Shown piece after piece: positions 16,954 through 26,250 of a stretch of 64,000 nucleotides of DNA. Position 1 is the stretch's first letter; every line of letters begins with the position of its first letter. The position numbers were made by a program, and so were the translations under genes. The notes below the pieces were generated by a model. That model did no database searches and was not told the origin of the DNA. It saw only the letters and a list, made by a program, of their open reading frames with translations. The DNA comes from an uncultured Blautia sp. (GTDB lineage: Bacteria > Bacillota > Clostridia > Lachnospirales > Lachnospiraceae). The DNA is taken from assembly GCA_937900135.1 (NCBI GenBank), contig CALCDJ010000078.1, positions 124,001-188,000 on the forward strand, written 5' to 3'.

Positions 16954-18372
16954 TCAGAACCGAAAATCCCGCTTTCCTTCTTCAATTTCTTTTAAATGAC
17001 GCTCACAGATTTCTCTGGTCTTTTCCCGACCCACATTCTGAAGTTCCCGTTCAATCACCTTTAAGCCTTTTGCCCTGGTATCTACAGACGCATAATCCTC
17101 CAGATACTCTTTCAGGGTCATCAGCGCATTGGGATGGCAGCAGTTTGCAATCTGTCCGGTTTTTACCAGGGACATAAAGCGGTCACCGGTGCGCCCCTCC
17201 CGGTAGCAGGCAGTACAAAAGCTTGGAATATAGCCCAGTTCCAGGAGCCAGTTGATCACTTCATCCAGAGTCCTTCGATCACTTACATCAAACTGGGATG
17301 AATTATCTTCTTCGGCTTCCTCTTCCACATAACCGCCCACAGAAGTTCTGGAGCCGCCGCTGATCTGGGAAATTCCAAGATCCAGTACCTTTTCTCTGCA
17401 TTTTGGTGACTCTCTGGTGGATATGATCATTCCCGTATAAGGAACGGCAATACGAATGACTGCAACAATCTTCTGGAAAACATCATCTGGAACCGCATTG
17501 GAAAAATCAGCTGTATCAATATCATCTGCCGGACAGATTCTTGGCACACTGATGGTATGAGGACCCACACCGAACCGGGCTTCCAGGTGTTCCGCATGCA
17601 TGAGAAGTCCTACAAAATCATAATGATAGGTATCAAGACCAAACAAAACGCCGCAGCCTACATCATCAATTCCGCCCTCCATGGCACGATCCATTGCCTC
17701 TGTATGATAAGCATAATCGCTTTTCGGTCCAGTTGGATGAAGTTTTTCATAGCTTTCTTTATTGTAAGTTTCCTGAAACAGGATGTAAGTACCGATGCCT
17801 GCCTCTTTCAGCTTCCGGTAATTTTCCACTGTGGTAGCTGCAATGTTGACATTGACTCTTCGGATTGCTCCGTTTTTGTGCTTAATGCTGTAAATCGTTT
17901 TAATGCTTTCCAGTACATACTCAATGGGATTATTCTTGGGATCTTCTCCTGTTTCCAGGGCCAGACGCTTGTGTCCCATATCCTGGAGAGCAATGACCTC
18001 CTGACGAATTTCTTCCTGTGTCAGTTTTTTTCTGCGGATGTGTTTATTTTTTGCATGGTAAGGACAGTATACACAGCCGTTGATGCAATAATTGGATAAA
18101 TATAATGGCGCAAACATCACAATCCGGTTTCCGTAAAATTTCTGTTTAATTTCCTTCGCCACATGATACATCTGCTCTACCAGATCTGGATCGTCACATT
18201 CCAGAAGAAGCGCCGCCTCTCTGTGGGTCAGTCCCTTGCAGTCTCTGGCCCGCTCAATAAGGCCGGAAATCAACTCTCTGTTTCCTTTATTTGCATTGGC
18301 ATATTCCAACGTATCCAGAATTTCCTGATGATCAATAAATTCAGTTGCTTTTGCGGATTTTACATCATACAT
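16954..18372 (-). CDS. hydG: [FeFe]-hydrogenase H-cluster maturase HydG (radical SAM tyrosine lyase)
   Basis: HydG splits tyrosine to supply CO and CN ligands and an Fe(CO)2(CN) synthon for the hydrogenase H-cluster. The start at 18372 follows AGGAAG; an upstream alternative would extend into hydE. The protein of about 472 residues has the radical-SAM CxxxCxxC in CINGCVYC. The C-terminal auxiliary cluster motif is CTACYREGRTGDRF followed by NCCHPNA, the CX2CX22C pattern that separates HydG from ThiH. It overlaps hydE by eight bases. Confidence 0.96.
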   Translation of the reverse strand: MYDVKSAKATEFIDHQEILDTLEYANANKGNRELISGLIERARDCKGLTHREAALLLECDDPDLVEQMYHVAKEIKQKFYGNRIVMFAPLYLSNYCINGCVYCPYHAKNKHIRRKKLTQEEIRQEVIALQDMGHKRLALETGEDPKNNPIEYVLESIKTIYSIKHKNGAIRRVNVNIAATTVENYRKLKEAGIGTYILFQETYNKESYEKLHPTGPKSDYAYHTEAMDRAMEGGIDDVGCGVLFGLDTYHYDFVGLLMHAEHLEARFGVGPHTISVPRICPADDIDTADFSNAVPDDVFQKIVAVIRIAVPYTGMIISTRESPKCREKVLDLGISQISGGSRTSVGGYVEEEAEEDNSSQFDVSDRRTLDEVINWLLELGYIPSFCTACYREGRTGDRFMSLVKTGQIANCCHPNALMTLKEYLEDYASVDTRAKGLKVIERELQNVGREKTREICERHLKEIEEGKRDFRF

Positions 18373-19423
18373 AATCGTTCTTCCTTTCTCTGATGGCATC
18401 TCCCCGGTCCACCACAATGTGGCAGCCAATTTCTTCCATACGTTTTTTTAATTGCATAAGCCCTTCTGCCGCCTCTTCTCCGGTACAGATCTTATCGTCA
18501 TAAAGCATATATTTCTTTCTCACAGAAACCGGCGATAAATTGGGCATAACCACATTGGCACCGGAAAGGATTCCCAGTTCTCTTCCCTTTGGATGAATGG
18601 TGCCAAGGGCTGTGGTTGCCGGAAGAAGTACCTCCGGCAGAAGCAAACGAAGAAGCGCAAGATAAAACAGGGTATCCGAAAGAGTTCCATTTTCCCAGTC
18701 GCAAAAAGGTGTTTCTTTGTGAGAAATAAAAGGTCCGATTCCCACCATTTCCGGAGAGAGTTCTTTTAGGAACAAAAAATCTTCCACCAGAGTATCAAGG
18801 TTCTGATAGGGTGAGCCCACCATAAACCCGGCTCCTGTCTGAAATCCCAGCCGTTTCAGGGTAAACAGACACCTTTTCCGGTTCTCTGCTGAAAGTTCCT
18901 GGGGATGCAGTTTCCTGTAATGAGCTTCATTGGCCGTTTCATGTCTTAAAAGATAACGGTCTGCGCCTGCTTCTTTATAAGCGGCATATTCTTCTTCTGT
19001 TTTTTCTCCTATGGAAAGGGTCAGGGCACAATCCGGATATCTTTCTTTTATATTCCGAATCAGTGCTGTCATTCTCCCCCGGGAAAAGGCTCCGTCCTCT
19101 CCCCCCTGAAGCACAAAGGTGCGAAATCCCAACGCATACCCTTCCTGGCAGCAGGCAAGAATTTCCTCTTCCTTAAGCCGGTATCGAATCGCCTTTCGGT
19201 TACTCCTTCTGATTCCACAGTAATAACAGTCATTTTTACAATAATTGGTAAATTCAATAAGACCCCGGATGAAAATCCGGTTTCCATAGACCTTCTGCCG
19301 CGCCTCATTGGCTCGTGCTCTTGCATAAAGGTCTGTCTCCTCTGTTCTGTTTTGTAAAAGAGCCTTCCATTCTTGGGCTGTCAGTGTCCTCGTCTCAGAT
19401 AACTGATCAATGAGCGCCTTCAT
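18365..19423 (-). CDS. hydE: [FeFe]-hydrogenase H-cluster maturase HydE (radical SAM)
   Basis: HydE is the second radical-SAM enzyme of H-cluster assembly and acts on the HydG product to help form the dithiolate-bridged di-iron unit. The 352-residue protein has the cluster motif CKNDCYYCG, then VLQGGEDG and GAGFMVGSPYQNLDTLVEDF, which are typical of HydE rather than of biotin synthase or PylB. It lies directly after the small regulator gene, with no gap, and overlaps hydG. HydF and the hydrogenase itself are not in this window. Confidence 0.94.
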   Translation of the reverse strand: MKALIDQLSETRTLTAQEWKALLQNRTEETDLYARARANEARQKVYGNRIFIRGLIEFTNYCKNDCYYCGIRRSNRKAIRYRLKEEEILACCQEGYALGFRTFVLQGGEDGAFSRGRMTALIRNIKERYPDCALTLSIGEKTEEEYAAYKEAGADRYLLRHETANEAHYRKLHPQELSAENRKRCLFTLKRLGFQTGAGFMVGSPYQNLDTLVEDFLFLKELSPEMVGIGPFISHKETPFCDWENGTLSDTLFYLALLRLLLPEVLLPATTALGTIHPKGRELGILSGANVVMPNLSPVSVRKKYMLYDDKICTGEEAAEGLMQLKKRMEEIGCHIVVDRGDAIRERKNDYV

Positions 19424-19681
19424 TTACTTTTTCTCCGGCAGCTTTGAATAAACGGTTTTGCTGGAAACCCCGGGAAGCATTCCCAGTTTTCCGGACAATG
19501 CGCTGATTTTTTCCTGAGGCGCATCCAGGATCACACTGATGACAGAAACCTCTCTCTCCCGATAAGGAACTCCCATCCTGCCCACAATATACTCTCCATA
19601 TTGATGGAGCAGTTGATTCAGCTCTTCACTTTTGGAACGGTCTTCCACAATAATGGCAATCACTGCAATTCTTGTCTCCAT
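19424..19681 (-). CDS. Iron-only hydrogenase system regulator, TM1266 family (ACT-like)
   Basis: This 85-residue protein matches the small ferredoxin-fold family found next to hydrogenase maturation genes in Clostridia. It reads RIAVIAIIVEDRSKS, then GEYIVGRMGVPYRERE and VSVISVILDAP. The ATG at 19679-19681 is chosen because AAGGAG lies just upstream; a longer frame to 19777 has no good ribosome site and crosses a terminator. A regulatory role is the family annotation and is not proven. It is the first gene of the hydEG operon. Confidence 0.85.
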   Translation of the reverse strand: METRIAVIAIIVEDRSKSEELNQLLHQYGEYIVGRMGVPYREREVSVISVILDAPQEKISALSGKLGMLPGVSSKTVYSKLPEKK

Positions 19682-19742
19682 AGATTTTTCTCCTTCTTTT
19701 TTTTGATACGCACGTTCTTTCTCATGATAGGAACTGTACACG

Positions 19743-19774
19743 GAAAAAGCCGAAATCCCCCACGGACTCCGGCT
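19743..19774 (-). terminator. Intrinsic terminator between xdhC and the hydrogenase maturation operon
   Basis: On the minus strand an 11-bp hairpin with G-T pairs (arms 19764-19774 and 19748-19759) is followed by TTTTT. It lies about 145 bases past the xdhC stop and 60 bases before the regulator start codon. It could end the xdhC transcript or act as an attenuator. Confidence 0.72.
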
Positions 19775-19866
19775 CATATTGTTCAGAAATTCTCTTTTCC
19801 TTATTTACTATGCTCTGGCAGTCCATTCTCCGCAGGAATTTTCCTTAAAAGTCCGGTGCTTATCTT

Positions 19867-19894
19867 ATTTTATCCTATCACACTTTTTTCAAAA
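19867..19894 (-). promoter_or_regulatory. Possible promoter of the hydrogenase maturation operon
   Basis: TTTTGA (19889-19894) and TAAAAT (19867-19872) on the minus strand are 16 bases apart, just after xdhC. This would place the hairpin at 19743-19774 inside the leader. Confidence 0.5.
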
Positions 19895-19918
19895 CACAAT
19901 CATTTCTTTCTGCTATTT

Positions 19919-20905
19919 TCAGATTTTTTCAAAGAGAACATCTACATTGCCGCCGCAAATCATTCCCAGATTACGCTGGTCACTGACAGAAAGGTTATAA
20001 GAAACCAGTTCTGTTCCCGTTACCACAGATGCATGCTGCATGGCTTCGTATTCCACGCTTCCTCCGCCAATGCTTCCATAAGAGGAACCATCCTCCCCCA
20101 AAAACATCTTACTTCCCATTCCCCTTGGAGAGGAGCCGGATTTTTTTACAATGGTAAGCATAACTCCTTTTTTACCACTAAGCACCGCCTCTTCCACCTT
20201 CTCATCTGCAAAAGAAAGGTATCTTCTGTTTTTTTCCTGTACGATTTCTGCCATGATGCTAATGGCAATTTCTTCTGGAAGCTGACCGCCGATGGGAAGT
20301 CCAATGGGCGCATGAATGGTATCCAGTTCTTTTTCTGTAAAACCTTCTCCCATGAGTTTTTCCCTGGAAAGCCGCACCTTTGTCTTACTTCCAATCATTC
20401 CAAAATATACATATGGACGACGCAGAATCTGTCTCGCACAGATACTGTCTCCTGTATGTCCCCTTGTTACTACCACATAATAAGCATTTTCGTAAAGGGG
20501 AATTTTTTCTGACAGTTCTTCAAAGGAACCAAGAATCAGCTGATCCGCTTCTGGAAAACGTTCCCGTGTAAGAAATTCCGGTCTGTCATCCATTACCGTT
20601 ACATGAAATCCCAGCATACTTCCCAGATGGGCCACAGGGCAGGATACATGACCTCCTCCCAAAATGATCAGCTGAGGATTCTGACGAAACAGTTCCACAA
20701 AGACTTTCCGATTTCCCACCAGGAGAAGCCCTGTCTCTTCCTGAGACAAAATCTGCGCTTCCATTCCGCTCCAGTCTGCGGAATCTTCAGAAAAAAGTCC
20801 CCCCTGCTCTGCCATACACCGGCTTCCGGTTCCCGGTCCTTCCACGATCACTGCTGTTCTGGCCATCCCGTTTTCTTTTAATGCATTATATATCCGTTTA
20901 TACAT
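19919..20905 (-). CDS. XdhC/CoxI family molybdenum hydroxylase maturation protein, domains in reverse order
   Basis: XdhC proteins bind molybdenum cofactor and help load it, sulfurated, into xanthine-dehydrogenase-type enzymes. This 328-residue version carries the Rossmann XdhC_C part first (LIILGGGHVSCPVAHLGS at 78-96, DDRPEFLTRERFPEAD, TRGHTGDS, FGMIGSKTK). The XdhC/CoxI part comes last (GSSPRGMGSKM near 256, GSIGGGSVE near 277, MICGGNVDVLFEKI at the end). The more usual order is the opposite. It likely serves the selenium-dependent hydroxylase encoded at 60-64 kb. Confidence 0.88.
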   Translation of the reverse strand: MYKRIYNALKENGMARTAVIVEGPGTGSRCMAEQGGLFSEDSADWSGMEAQILSQEETGLLLVGNRKVFVELFRQNPQLIILGGGHVSCPVAHLGSMLGFHVTVMDDRPEFLTRERFPEADQLILGSFEELSEKIPLYENAYYVVVTRGHTGDSICARQILRRPYVYFGMIGSKTKVRLSREKLMGEGFTEKELDTIHAPIGLPIGGQLPEEIAISIMAEIVQEKNRRYLSFADEKVEEAVLSGKKGVMLTIVKKSGSSPRGMGSKMFLGEDGSSYGSIGGGSVEYEAMQHASVVTGTELVSYNLSVSDQRNLGMICGGNVDVLFEKI

Positions 20906-20988
20906 ATTTCTTCTCCTATCTTCCTGTCTATTACATTCTATAACTTTAGGATATCAAAAAAAATATTCTTTGTAAATATGAATAAAAC

Positions 20989-21017
20989 TTGTGTTTCTTT
21001 TCCCTGTATAATATAAT
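20989..21017 (+). promoter_or_regulatory. Promoter of the cysteine desulfidase family gene
   Basis: TTGTGT (20989-20994) and TATAAT (21012-21017) are 17 bases apart, 32 bases before the start codon at 21050. Confidence 0.75.
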
Positions 21018-21049
21018 ATTTGCATAAACTTTTTGAAGGAGGGAGAATA

Positions 21050-22342
21050 ATGGATTCTGCTTTGTACAGTAATTATCTGAACATTCTAAAGCACGAACTT
21101 GTACCTGCCCTGGGATGTACAGAACCCATTGCCATTGCCTATGCTGCTGCTAAGGCAAGACAGATTCTGGGCGATTTTCCAGACACCATCGAGATGAGCT
21201 GCAGCGGCAACATCATCAAGAATGTGAAGGGTGTCACTGTTCCCAATTCCGATGGCATGAAGGGCATCGATGTGGCTGCAATCCTGGGTGTTGTGGGCGG
21301 CAACGCAGATAAGGCTTTGGAGGTTCTGGAAGAAATCACCCCGGAACACATCCAGAAGACACGGGAACTGGTGGAACAACGTATCTGTTCCTGTTCTCTT
21401 GTGGAAGGCGTTGCCAATCTTTATATTGTGGCCAAAGTAAAGAAAGACAACCATTATGCTGAAGTAACCATCATCAATCACCATACCAACATTACAAAGA
21501 TCGTAAAGGACGACGAAGTACTTCTGGATATTCCAGTGGAAGCAGAAGATACCGATGCAGGCATTGACAAATCCACCTTAACGGTGAAGGATATCTTAAC
21601 CTTTGCCAATGAAGTTAAGATTGAGGATGTCAAAGATCTTCTGGAACGCCAGATCCGTATGAATTCTGCCATTTCCCAGGAAGGTCTGGACAATAATTAT
21701 GGCGCACAGATCGGTAAAACTCTGATGCATGTATGGGGAAAAGGAATCACTACCCGGGCCTGCGCCAGAGCAGCAGCCGGAAGCGACGCCCGCATGGGCG
21801 GCTGTTCCATGCCGGTTGTCATCAATTCCGGAAGCGGCAATCAGGGAATGACCGTATCCCTTCCAGTAATTGCCTACGCGGAAGAATGGGAAATTTCCAG
21901 AGAAAAGCTCTATCGTTCCCTGGTAGTCAGTAACCTCATTGCCATTCATCAGAAATTTTATATTGGCAGTCTCTCTGCATACTGCGGTGCAGTAAGTGCA
22001 GCCTGCGGCGCCGGCGCCGGCATCACCTATATGTATGGCGGTACGTATCAGCAGGTTTCTCTGACTATCATCAATACCCTGGGAAACATCGGCGGTATTG
22101 TATGTGACGGTGCCAAGCCATCCTGCGCAGCAAAAATCGCCACTTCCGTGGATGCTGCCCTTATGGCCTTCCACCTCAGCATCCAGAATAAGAGCTTTCT
22201 TCCAGGAGAAGGTATCATTAAGGGAGATGTGGAAGAAACAATTAAGAGCATGGGCTATATTGGTCGTGTGGGCATGCGTTCAACAGATACGGAAATCTTA
22301 AATGTTATGATTGACCGGGTCAACGTTAACCGGGAATGCTGA
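21050..22342 (+). CDS. L-cysteine desulfidase / serine dehydratase-like protein (CyuA/UPF0597 family)
   Basis: This 430-residue protein belongs to the CdsB/CyuA (UPF0597) family, Fe-S enzymes that degrade L-cysteine to pyruvate, ammonia and sulfide. Early residues include PALGCTEPIAIAYAAAKAR, whose Cys is a conserved cluster ligand in the family. Later blocks are RACARAAAGSDARMGGC, NSGSGNQGMTVSLPV and GGIVCDGAKPSCAAKI. The ATG at 21050 follows AAGGAGGGAG. The downstream amino acid symporter suggests uptake and breakdown of the same amino acid. Serine is an alternative substrate. Confidence 0.87.
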   Translation: MDSALYSNYLNILKHELVPALGCTEPIAIAYAAAKARQILGDFPDTIEMSCSGNIIKNVKGVTVPNSDGMKGIDVAAILGVVGGNADKALEVLEEITPEHIQKTRELVEQRICSCSLVEGVANLYIVAKVKKDNHYAEVTIINHHTNITKIVKDDEVLLDIPVEAEDTDAGIDKSTLTVKDILTFANEVKIEDVKDLLERQIRMNSAISQEGLDNNYGAQIGKTLMHVWGKGITTRACARAAAGSDARMGGCSMPVVINSGSGNQGMTVSLPVIAYAEEWEISREKLYRSLVVSNLIAIHQKFYIGSLSAYCGAVSAACGAGAGITYMYGGTYQQVSLTIINTLGNIGGIVCDGAKPSCAAKIATSVDAALMAFHLSIQNKSFLPGEGIIKGDVEETIKSMGYIGRVGMRSTDTEILNVMIDRVNVNREC

Positions 22343-22373
22343 GTATAATAACCTTAGAAGGGGAATTAATTTC

Positions 22374-23594
22374 ATGAAAAAAAACAGCTTTTTCAAAAGC
22401 CTTCCATTTAAACTTTTGGTAGGTGTGGTACTTGGTCTTATTATTGGTCTGATCCTGAACTCTGCTGAGACTTCAGGTTTTGTCACTGGTGTTTTAAATG
22501 TAATCGTTACTTTGAAGTATATTCTCGGTCAGGTGATCAACTTCTGTGTACCGCTGATCATCATTGGCTTTATTGCTCCATCCATCACGAAGCTTGGAAA
22601 CAATGCCTCCCGGATGCTGGGTGTTGCCATTGTGATCGCTTATGCCTCCTCCCTGGGAGCCGCACTGTTTTCCATGGCTTCCGGATATGCGCTGATCCCG
22701 CATCTTTCTATCGTAACAGATGTAGAAGGTTTAAAGGCGCTTCCGGATATCGTCTTTGAACTGGCAATCCCCCAGATCATGTCGGTTATGAGTGCTCTGG
22801 TATTTTCCGTTATGGTTGGTCTTGCAGCTACCTGGAATAAGGCGAAATTGATTTCCGGTATCTTGGATGAATTCCAGAAGATCGTTCTTTCTCTGGTATC
22901 TAAGGTAATCATCCCGATCCTTCCATTCTTTATTGCACTGACCTTCTGCTCTCTCGCCTATGAGGGTTCCATCACCAAACAGCTTCCTGTTTTCTTACAG
23001 GTAATCGTCATTGTACTGCTTGGTCATTTTATCTGGATGGCGCTTCTCTATGGACTTGCAGGCGCTTACGCAAAAGAAAATCCAATGGAAGTCGTACGGA
23101 ATTATGGACCGGCTTACCTGACTGCAGTAGGAACCATGTCTTCTGCTGCCACACTTGCTGTTGCGCTTCAGTGTGCGAACAAATGTAAACCGCTCCGCAA
23201 AGATATGGTACAGTTCGGCATTCCGCTTTTTGCCAACATTCATCTCTGCGGATCTGTTTTGACAGAAGTCTTCTTCTGTATGACCATTTCCAAGATTCTG
23301 TACGGTTCTGTTCCATCTCTTGGAACCATGATCTTATTCTGCGTACTCCTTGGCGTATTTGCCATCGGCGCACCTGGCGTTCCTGGCGGAACTGTTATGG
23401 CATCTCTTGGAATCATCACCGGCGTTCTGAAATTCGATGATGCCGGAACTGCACTGATGCTGACCATCTTTGCCCTTCAGGACAGCTTTGGTACTGCATG
23501 TAACGTAACCGGAGACGGCGCTCTGACTCTGATGCTGACGGGCTATGCCAAGAAACATAACATTGCAGAACAGCATATTTCTATTGATCTGTAA
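22374..23594 (+). CDS. Dicarboxylate/amino acid:cation symporter (DAACS family, SstT-like)
   Basis: This 406-residue membrane protein has the glutamate-transporter-type fold. It shows an N-terminal FKLLVGVVLGLIIGLILNSA helix, FCVPLIIIGFIAPSITKLG, and C-terminal hairpin and helix motifs around GAPGVPGGTVMASLG and DSFGTACNVTGDGALTLM. These resemble SstT-like serine/threonine symporters. The ATG at 22374 is preceded by GAAGGGGA. It is 31 bases downstream of the desulfidase gene and shares its transcript, so cysteine or serine is the likely cargo. Confidence 0.9.
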   Translation: MKKNSFFKSLPFKLLVGVVLGLIIGLILNSAETSGFVTGVLNVIVTLKYILGQVINFCVPLIIIGFIAPSITKLGNNASRMLGVAIVIAYASSLGAALFSMASGYALIPHLSIVTDVEGLKALPDIVFELAIPQIMSVMSALVFSVMVGLAATWNKAKLISGILDEFQKIVLSLVSKVIIPILPFFIALTFCSLAYEGSITKQLPVFLQVIVIVLLGHFIWMALLYGLAGAYAKENPMEVVRNYGPAYLTAVGTMSSAATLAVALQCANKCKPLRKDMVQFGIPLFANIHLCGSVLTEVFFCMTISKILYGSVPSLGTMILFCVLLGVFAIGAPGVPGGTVMASLGIITGVLKFDDAGTALMLTIFALQDSFGTACNVTGDGALTLMLTGYAKKHNIAEQHISIDL

Positions 23595-23601
23595 ATTTCA
23601 A

Positions 23602-23650
23602 AAAGAAACCCCTGTCCCTCCTTTCAGATGAGACAGGGGTTTCTTTTTTT
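23602..23650. terminator. Strong bidirectional terminator after the symporter
   Basis: A perfect 15-bp stem (23602-23616 with 23632-23646, AAAGAAACCCCTGTC and its complement) is followed by T residues. Confidence 0.93.
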
Positions 23651-23696
23651 GATTTTTCTATGTAACAGCTTCCAGAGCTTTCTTTTTTTATGATTA

Positions 23697-25055
23697 CTAA
23701 ACCGCCAGCTCTACAGCTGCAATGGTAATCATCTCAATCGCCTCCATCAGCTGCTCCACATCCGCTGACTCATTTGCCTGGTGGATCAGAGATGGCTCAT
23801 CCGGAAATACCGGTCCAAAAGCCACCATATTCTGGAACATTTTTGCATATGTTCCCCCTCCAATGGCCATAGGTTTTTCTGTACGTCCAGTCTGCTCCCT
23901 GTAAACCGTCATCAGCGTTTTTACCAGTGGGGAATCCTGAGGCACATACAGACATTCCGTAGGTTTGGACTCAAAAACCTCCATTCCATACTTTCCAAGA
24001 GCCTCTTCTACCTTCTGTGCCACCTCTGGCTGCACGGCATTTTTCGGATGGCGGATATCCAGTGTCAGACGCATTTCTTCCGGGGTATAGGAAACAATCC
24101 CTAAATTCACTGTAGTTTCTCCAGTTTCTTCATCATAATAGTAGATTCCCAATGTTTTTCCATTGGTTTCCTCTCCCACTTCCTTCAGAATAAAATTCAT
24201 CATCTGCTGGAAATCGCCGCCAAAATCCAGATGCTGTACTGCCTTTAACAGACGGATGGCTGCGTTGATTCCTTTTTCCGGCGTACTGCCATGGGCGCCA
24301 TTTCCCTCTGCATATACTGTGGTATTTCCATCCTGAACAGTAACCGTAACGCCTTCCTGCTCCGGGATCTTCCAGATTCCCTCCATCACAAGTGTACAGT
24401 TAGGAGTTACCACATTCTTGGCAACACCTCCTGCAAACTGCAGCACCTTAATGTTTCCCATTTGCGGTATTTTCTTTCCTGCCTCCACAGTAGTCATTCC
24501 CTTTTCAAAAAAGATAAGAGGAAAATCACCATCTGGTGTAAAGCCCGCTGACGGAAGTTCTTCTCCACATGCAATATAATGATGGATACAGTCACAGCCT
24601 GTTTCCTCTGCACAACCAAAAATCACACGGATGCGGCGTTTTGTCTTGATTCCAAGATCCTTCATCGCTTTCAGGCCACAGATGGCACCGATCACCGGAC
24701 CTTTGTCATCAAGGACTCCTCGTCCATACAGCCTGCCATCACAGATTTCTCCGCCAAACGGAGGATAATTCCAACCGTCCCCCGCCGGAACCACATCCAG
24801 ATGTCCCAGAATGGCGATCATTTCCTCTCCTTCTCCATATTCAACCCAGCCAGCCCGGTCATCTACATTTTTGGTTTTCAATCCGAAGGATTCTCCCAAA
24901 CGAAGCGCATGCTCCAGTGCTGCCTTCGGTCCCTTTCCATAAGGTGCGCCCTCATAAGGTTCTCCACTGACGCTTTCAATCCGGATGCTGTCCTGAATGT
25001 TGGAAAGAATGGAGGTTCTCATTTCTTTTATTTTTTCGCAAATCATTTCTTTCAT
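23697..25055 (-). CDS. M20 family Sapep/PepV-like dipeptidase
   Basis: This 452-residue cytoplasmic metallopeptidase matches the Sapep/PepV group of M20 enzymes that split dipeptides. The metal site is shown by ILGHLDVVPAGDGW (His and general base region), LYGRGVLDDKGPVIGA (bridging Asp) and FGCAEETGCD (Glu pair). A lid domain follows, and the C-terminal metal ligand lies in GGGTYAKMFQNMVAFGPVFPD. Length is typical. It fits with the nearby peptide importer and amino acid catabolic genes. Confidence 0.92.
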   Translation of the reverse strand: MKEMICEKIKEMRTSILSNIQDSIRIESVSGEPYEGAPYGKGPKAALEHALRLGESFGLKTKNVDDRAGWVEYGEGEEMIAILGHLDVVPAGDGWNYPPFGGEICDGRLYGRGVLDDKGPVIGAICGLKAMKDLGIKTKRRIRVIFGCAEETGCDCIHHYIACGEELPSAGFTPDGDFPLIFFEKGMTTVEAGKKIPQMGNIKVLQFAGGVAKNVVTPNCTLVMEGIWKIPEQEGVTVTVQDGNTTVYAEGNGAHGSTPEKGINAAIRLLKAVQHLDFGGDFQQMMNFILKEVGEETNGKTLGIYYYDEETGETTVNLGIVSYTPEEMRLTLDIRHPKNAVQPEVAQKVEEALGKYGMEVFESKPTECLYVPQDSPLVKTLMTVYREQTGRTEKPMAIGGGTYAKMFQNMVAFGPVFPDEPSLIHQANESADVEQLMEAIEMITIAAVELAV

Positions 25056-25089
25056 CGTATCTTACTTCCTTTCTTTGCGCATTTTTTTT

Positions 25090-25118
25090 ATTATAAAATA
25101 AAATTTTGAATAATACAA
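25090..25118 (-). promoter_or_regulatory. Promoter of the PepV-like gene
   Basis: TTGTAT (25113-25118) and TATAAT (25090-25095) on the minus strand are 17 bases apart, 35 bases from the start codon. Confidence 0.75.
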
Positions 25119-25145
25119 ACTTTAAGAAAAAGCTTGTGAAATATC

Positions 25146-25174
25146 TTGTTTTTTCTCATATTTTGGCATAAAAT
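25146..25174 (+). promoter_or_regulatory. Promoter of the threonine aldolase gene
   Basis: TTGTTT (25146-25151) and TAAAAT (25169-25174) are 17 bases apart, about 37 bases before the ATG. Confidence 0.7.
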
Positions 25175-25211
25175 ATCAGATATACACTAAAAAATTTAGG
25201 AGGCTATTTCC

Positions 25212-26237
25212 ATGATTCTTTTCAATAGTGACTATCTGGAAGGCGCACACCCAAAGGTTCTCCACCGCTTAAACGAAACCAATATGGTACAGACCGGTGG
25301 TTATGGGGAAGATTCTTTCTGCAGTTCCGCAGCAGAAAAGATCCGCGCTGCCTGCTGTGCACCCAATGCAGCTGTACATTTTCTGGTTGGGGGCACCCAG
25401 ACCAACACCACCGTAATCTGTTCCATTCTGCGTCCACACGAAGGAGTTTTCGCTGCTGAAACCGGCCACATCAATGTCCACGAGGGCAACGGCGTGGAAA
25501 GCACCGGGCATAAGGTTCTGACACTTCCACATTACCAGGGCAAGATTCATGCTGAGGACATTGAGAGCGCTTATCTGCGCTGGAAGCATGACGGAGCCTG
25601 GGAACATATTGTTAAGCCAGGTATGGTTTATATCTCACAGCCAACCGAAACTGGTATGGTTTACTCCAAGGCGGAACTGACTGCCATTCGTGAAATCTGT
25701 CTGAAATACCATCTTCCTCTGTTCGTTGACGGCGCCCGCCTGGGATACGCACTGGCATCCGAAGGAAATGATGTTACCCTTGCAGATCTGGCTCAGCTGT
25801 GTGATGTCTTTTATATTGGAGGCACAAAAGTGGGAGCTCTGTTTGGAGAAGCAGTTGTGGTTCCGGATCCTGATTTTCTCAATGGCTTCCGTTCCCTCAT
25901 GAAACAGCGTGGTGCCATGCTCGCGAAAGGTCGTCTCCTTGGCATTCAGTTTGACACCCTGTTTTCCGATGACCTCTACCTTCAGATCAGCAAGCATGCC
26001 ATTGCTATGGCTATGAAGCTCAGAGATGGTTTCCAGAAAAAAGGCTATGCCTTTGCCTGCGAAAGCCCAACCAATCAGCAGTTTCCTATTTTGTCCAAAG
26101 AGCAAATGGAACGACTGTCCAGGGATTTTTCCTTTGAAGATTTCGGCCCTGTGGATGAAACCCATCACAGCTGCCGATTCTGCACCAGCTGGGCAACCAG
26201 AGAAGAAGATGTAGACGCACTTTTATCAGCTATTTAA
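25212..26237 (+). CDS. Low-specificity L-threonine aldolase family PLP enzyme
   Basis: This 341-residue fold-type I PLP enzyme matches the threonine aldolase/beta-eliminating lyase family, which cleaves threonine to glycine and acetaldehyde. The cofactor lysine is Lys206 in FYIGGTKVGALFGEA, and the preceding FVDGARLGYAL carries the Asp that contacts the pyridine nitrogen. GGTQTNTTVI is the phosphate-binding turn. The ATG follows AGGAGG. It is monocistronic, with a clear promoter and terminator. Substrate stereochemistry cannot be told from the sequence. Confidence 0.9.
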   Translation: MILFNSDYLEGAHPKVLHRLNETNMVQTGGYGEDSFCSSAAEKIRAACCAPNAAVHFLVGGTQTNTTVICSILRPHEGVFAAETGHINVHEGNGVESTGHKVLTLPHYQGKIHAEDIESAYLRWKHDGAWEHIVKPGMVYISQPTETGMVYSKAELTAIREICLKYHLPLFVDGARLGYALASEGNDVTLADLAQLCDVFYIGGTKVGALFGEAVVVPDPDFLNGFRSLMKQRGAMLAKGRLLGIQFDTLFSDDLYLQISKHAIAMAMKLRDGFQKKGYAFACESPTNQQFPILSKEQMERLSRDFSFEDFGPVDETHHSCRFCTSWATREEDVDALLSAI

Positions 26238-26250
26238 ATTTTTAAGGTAC

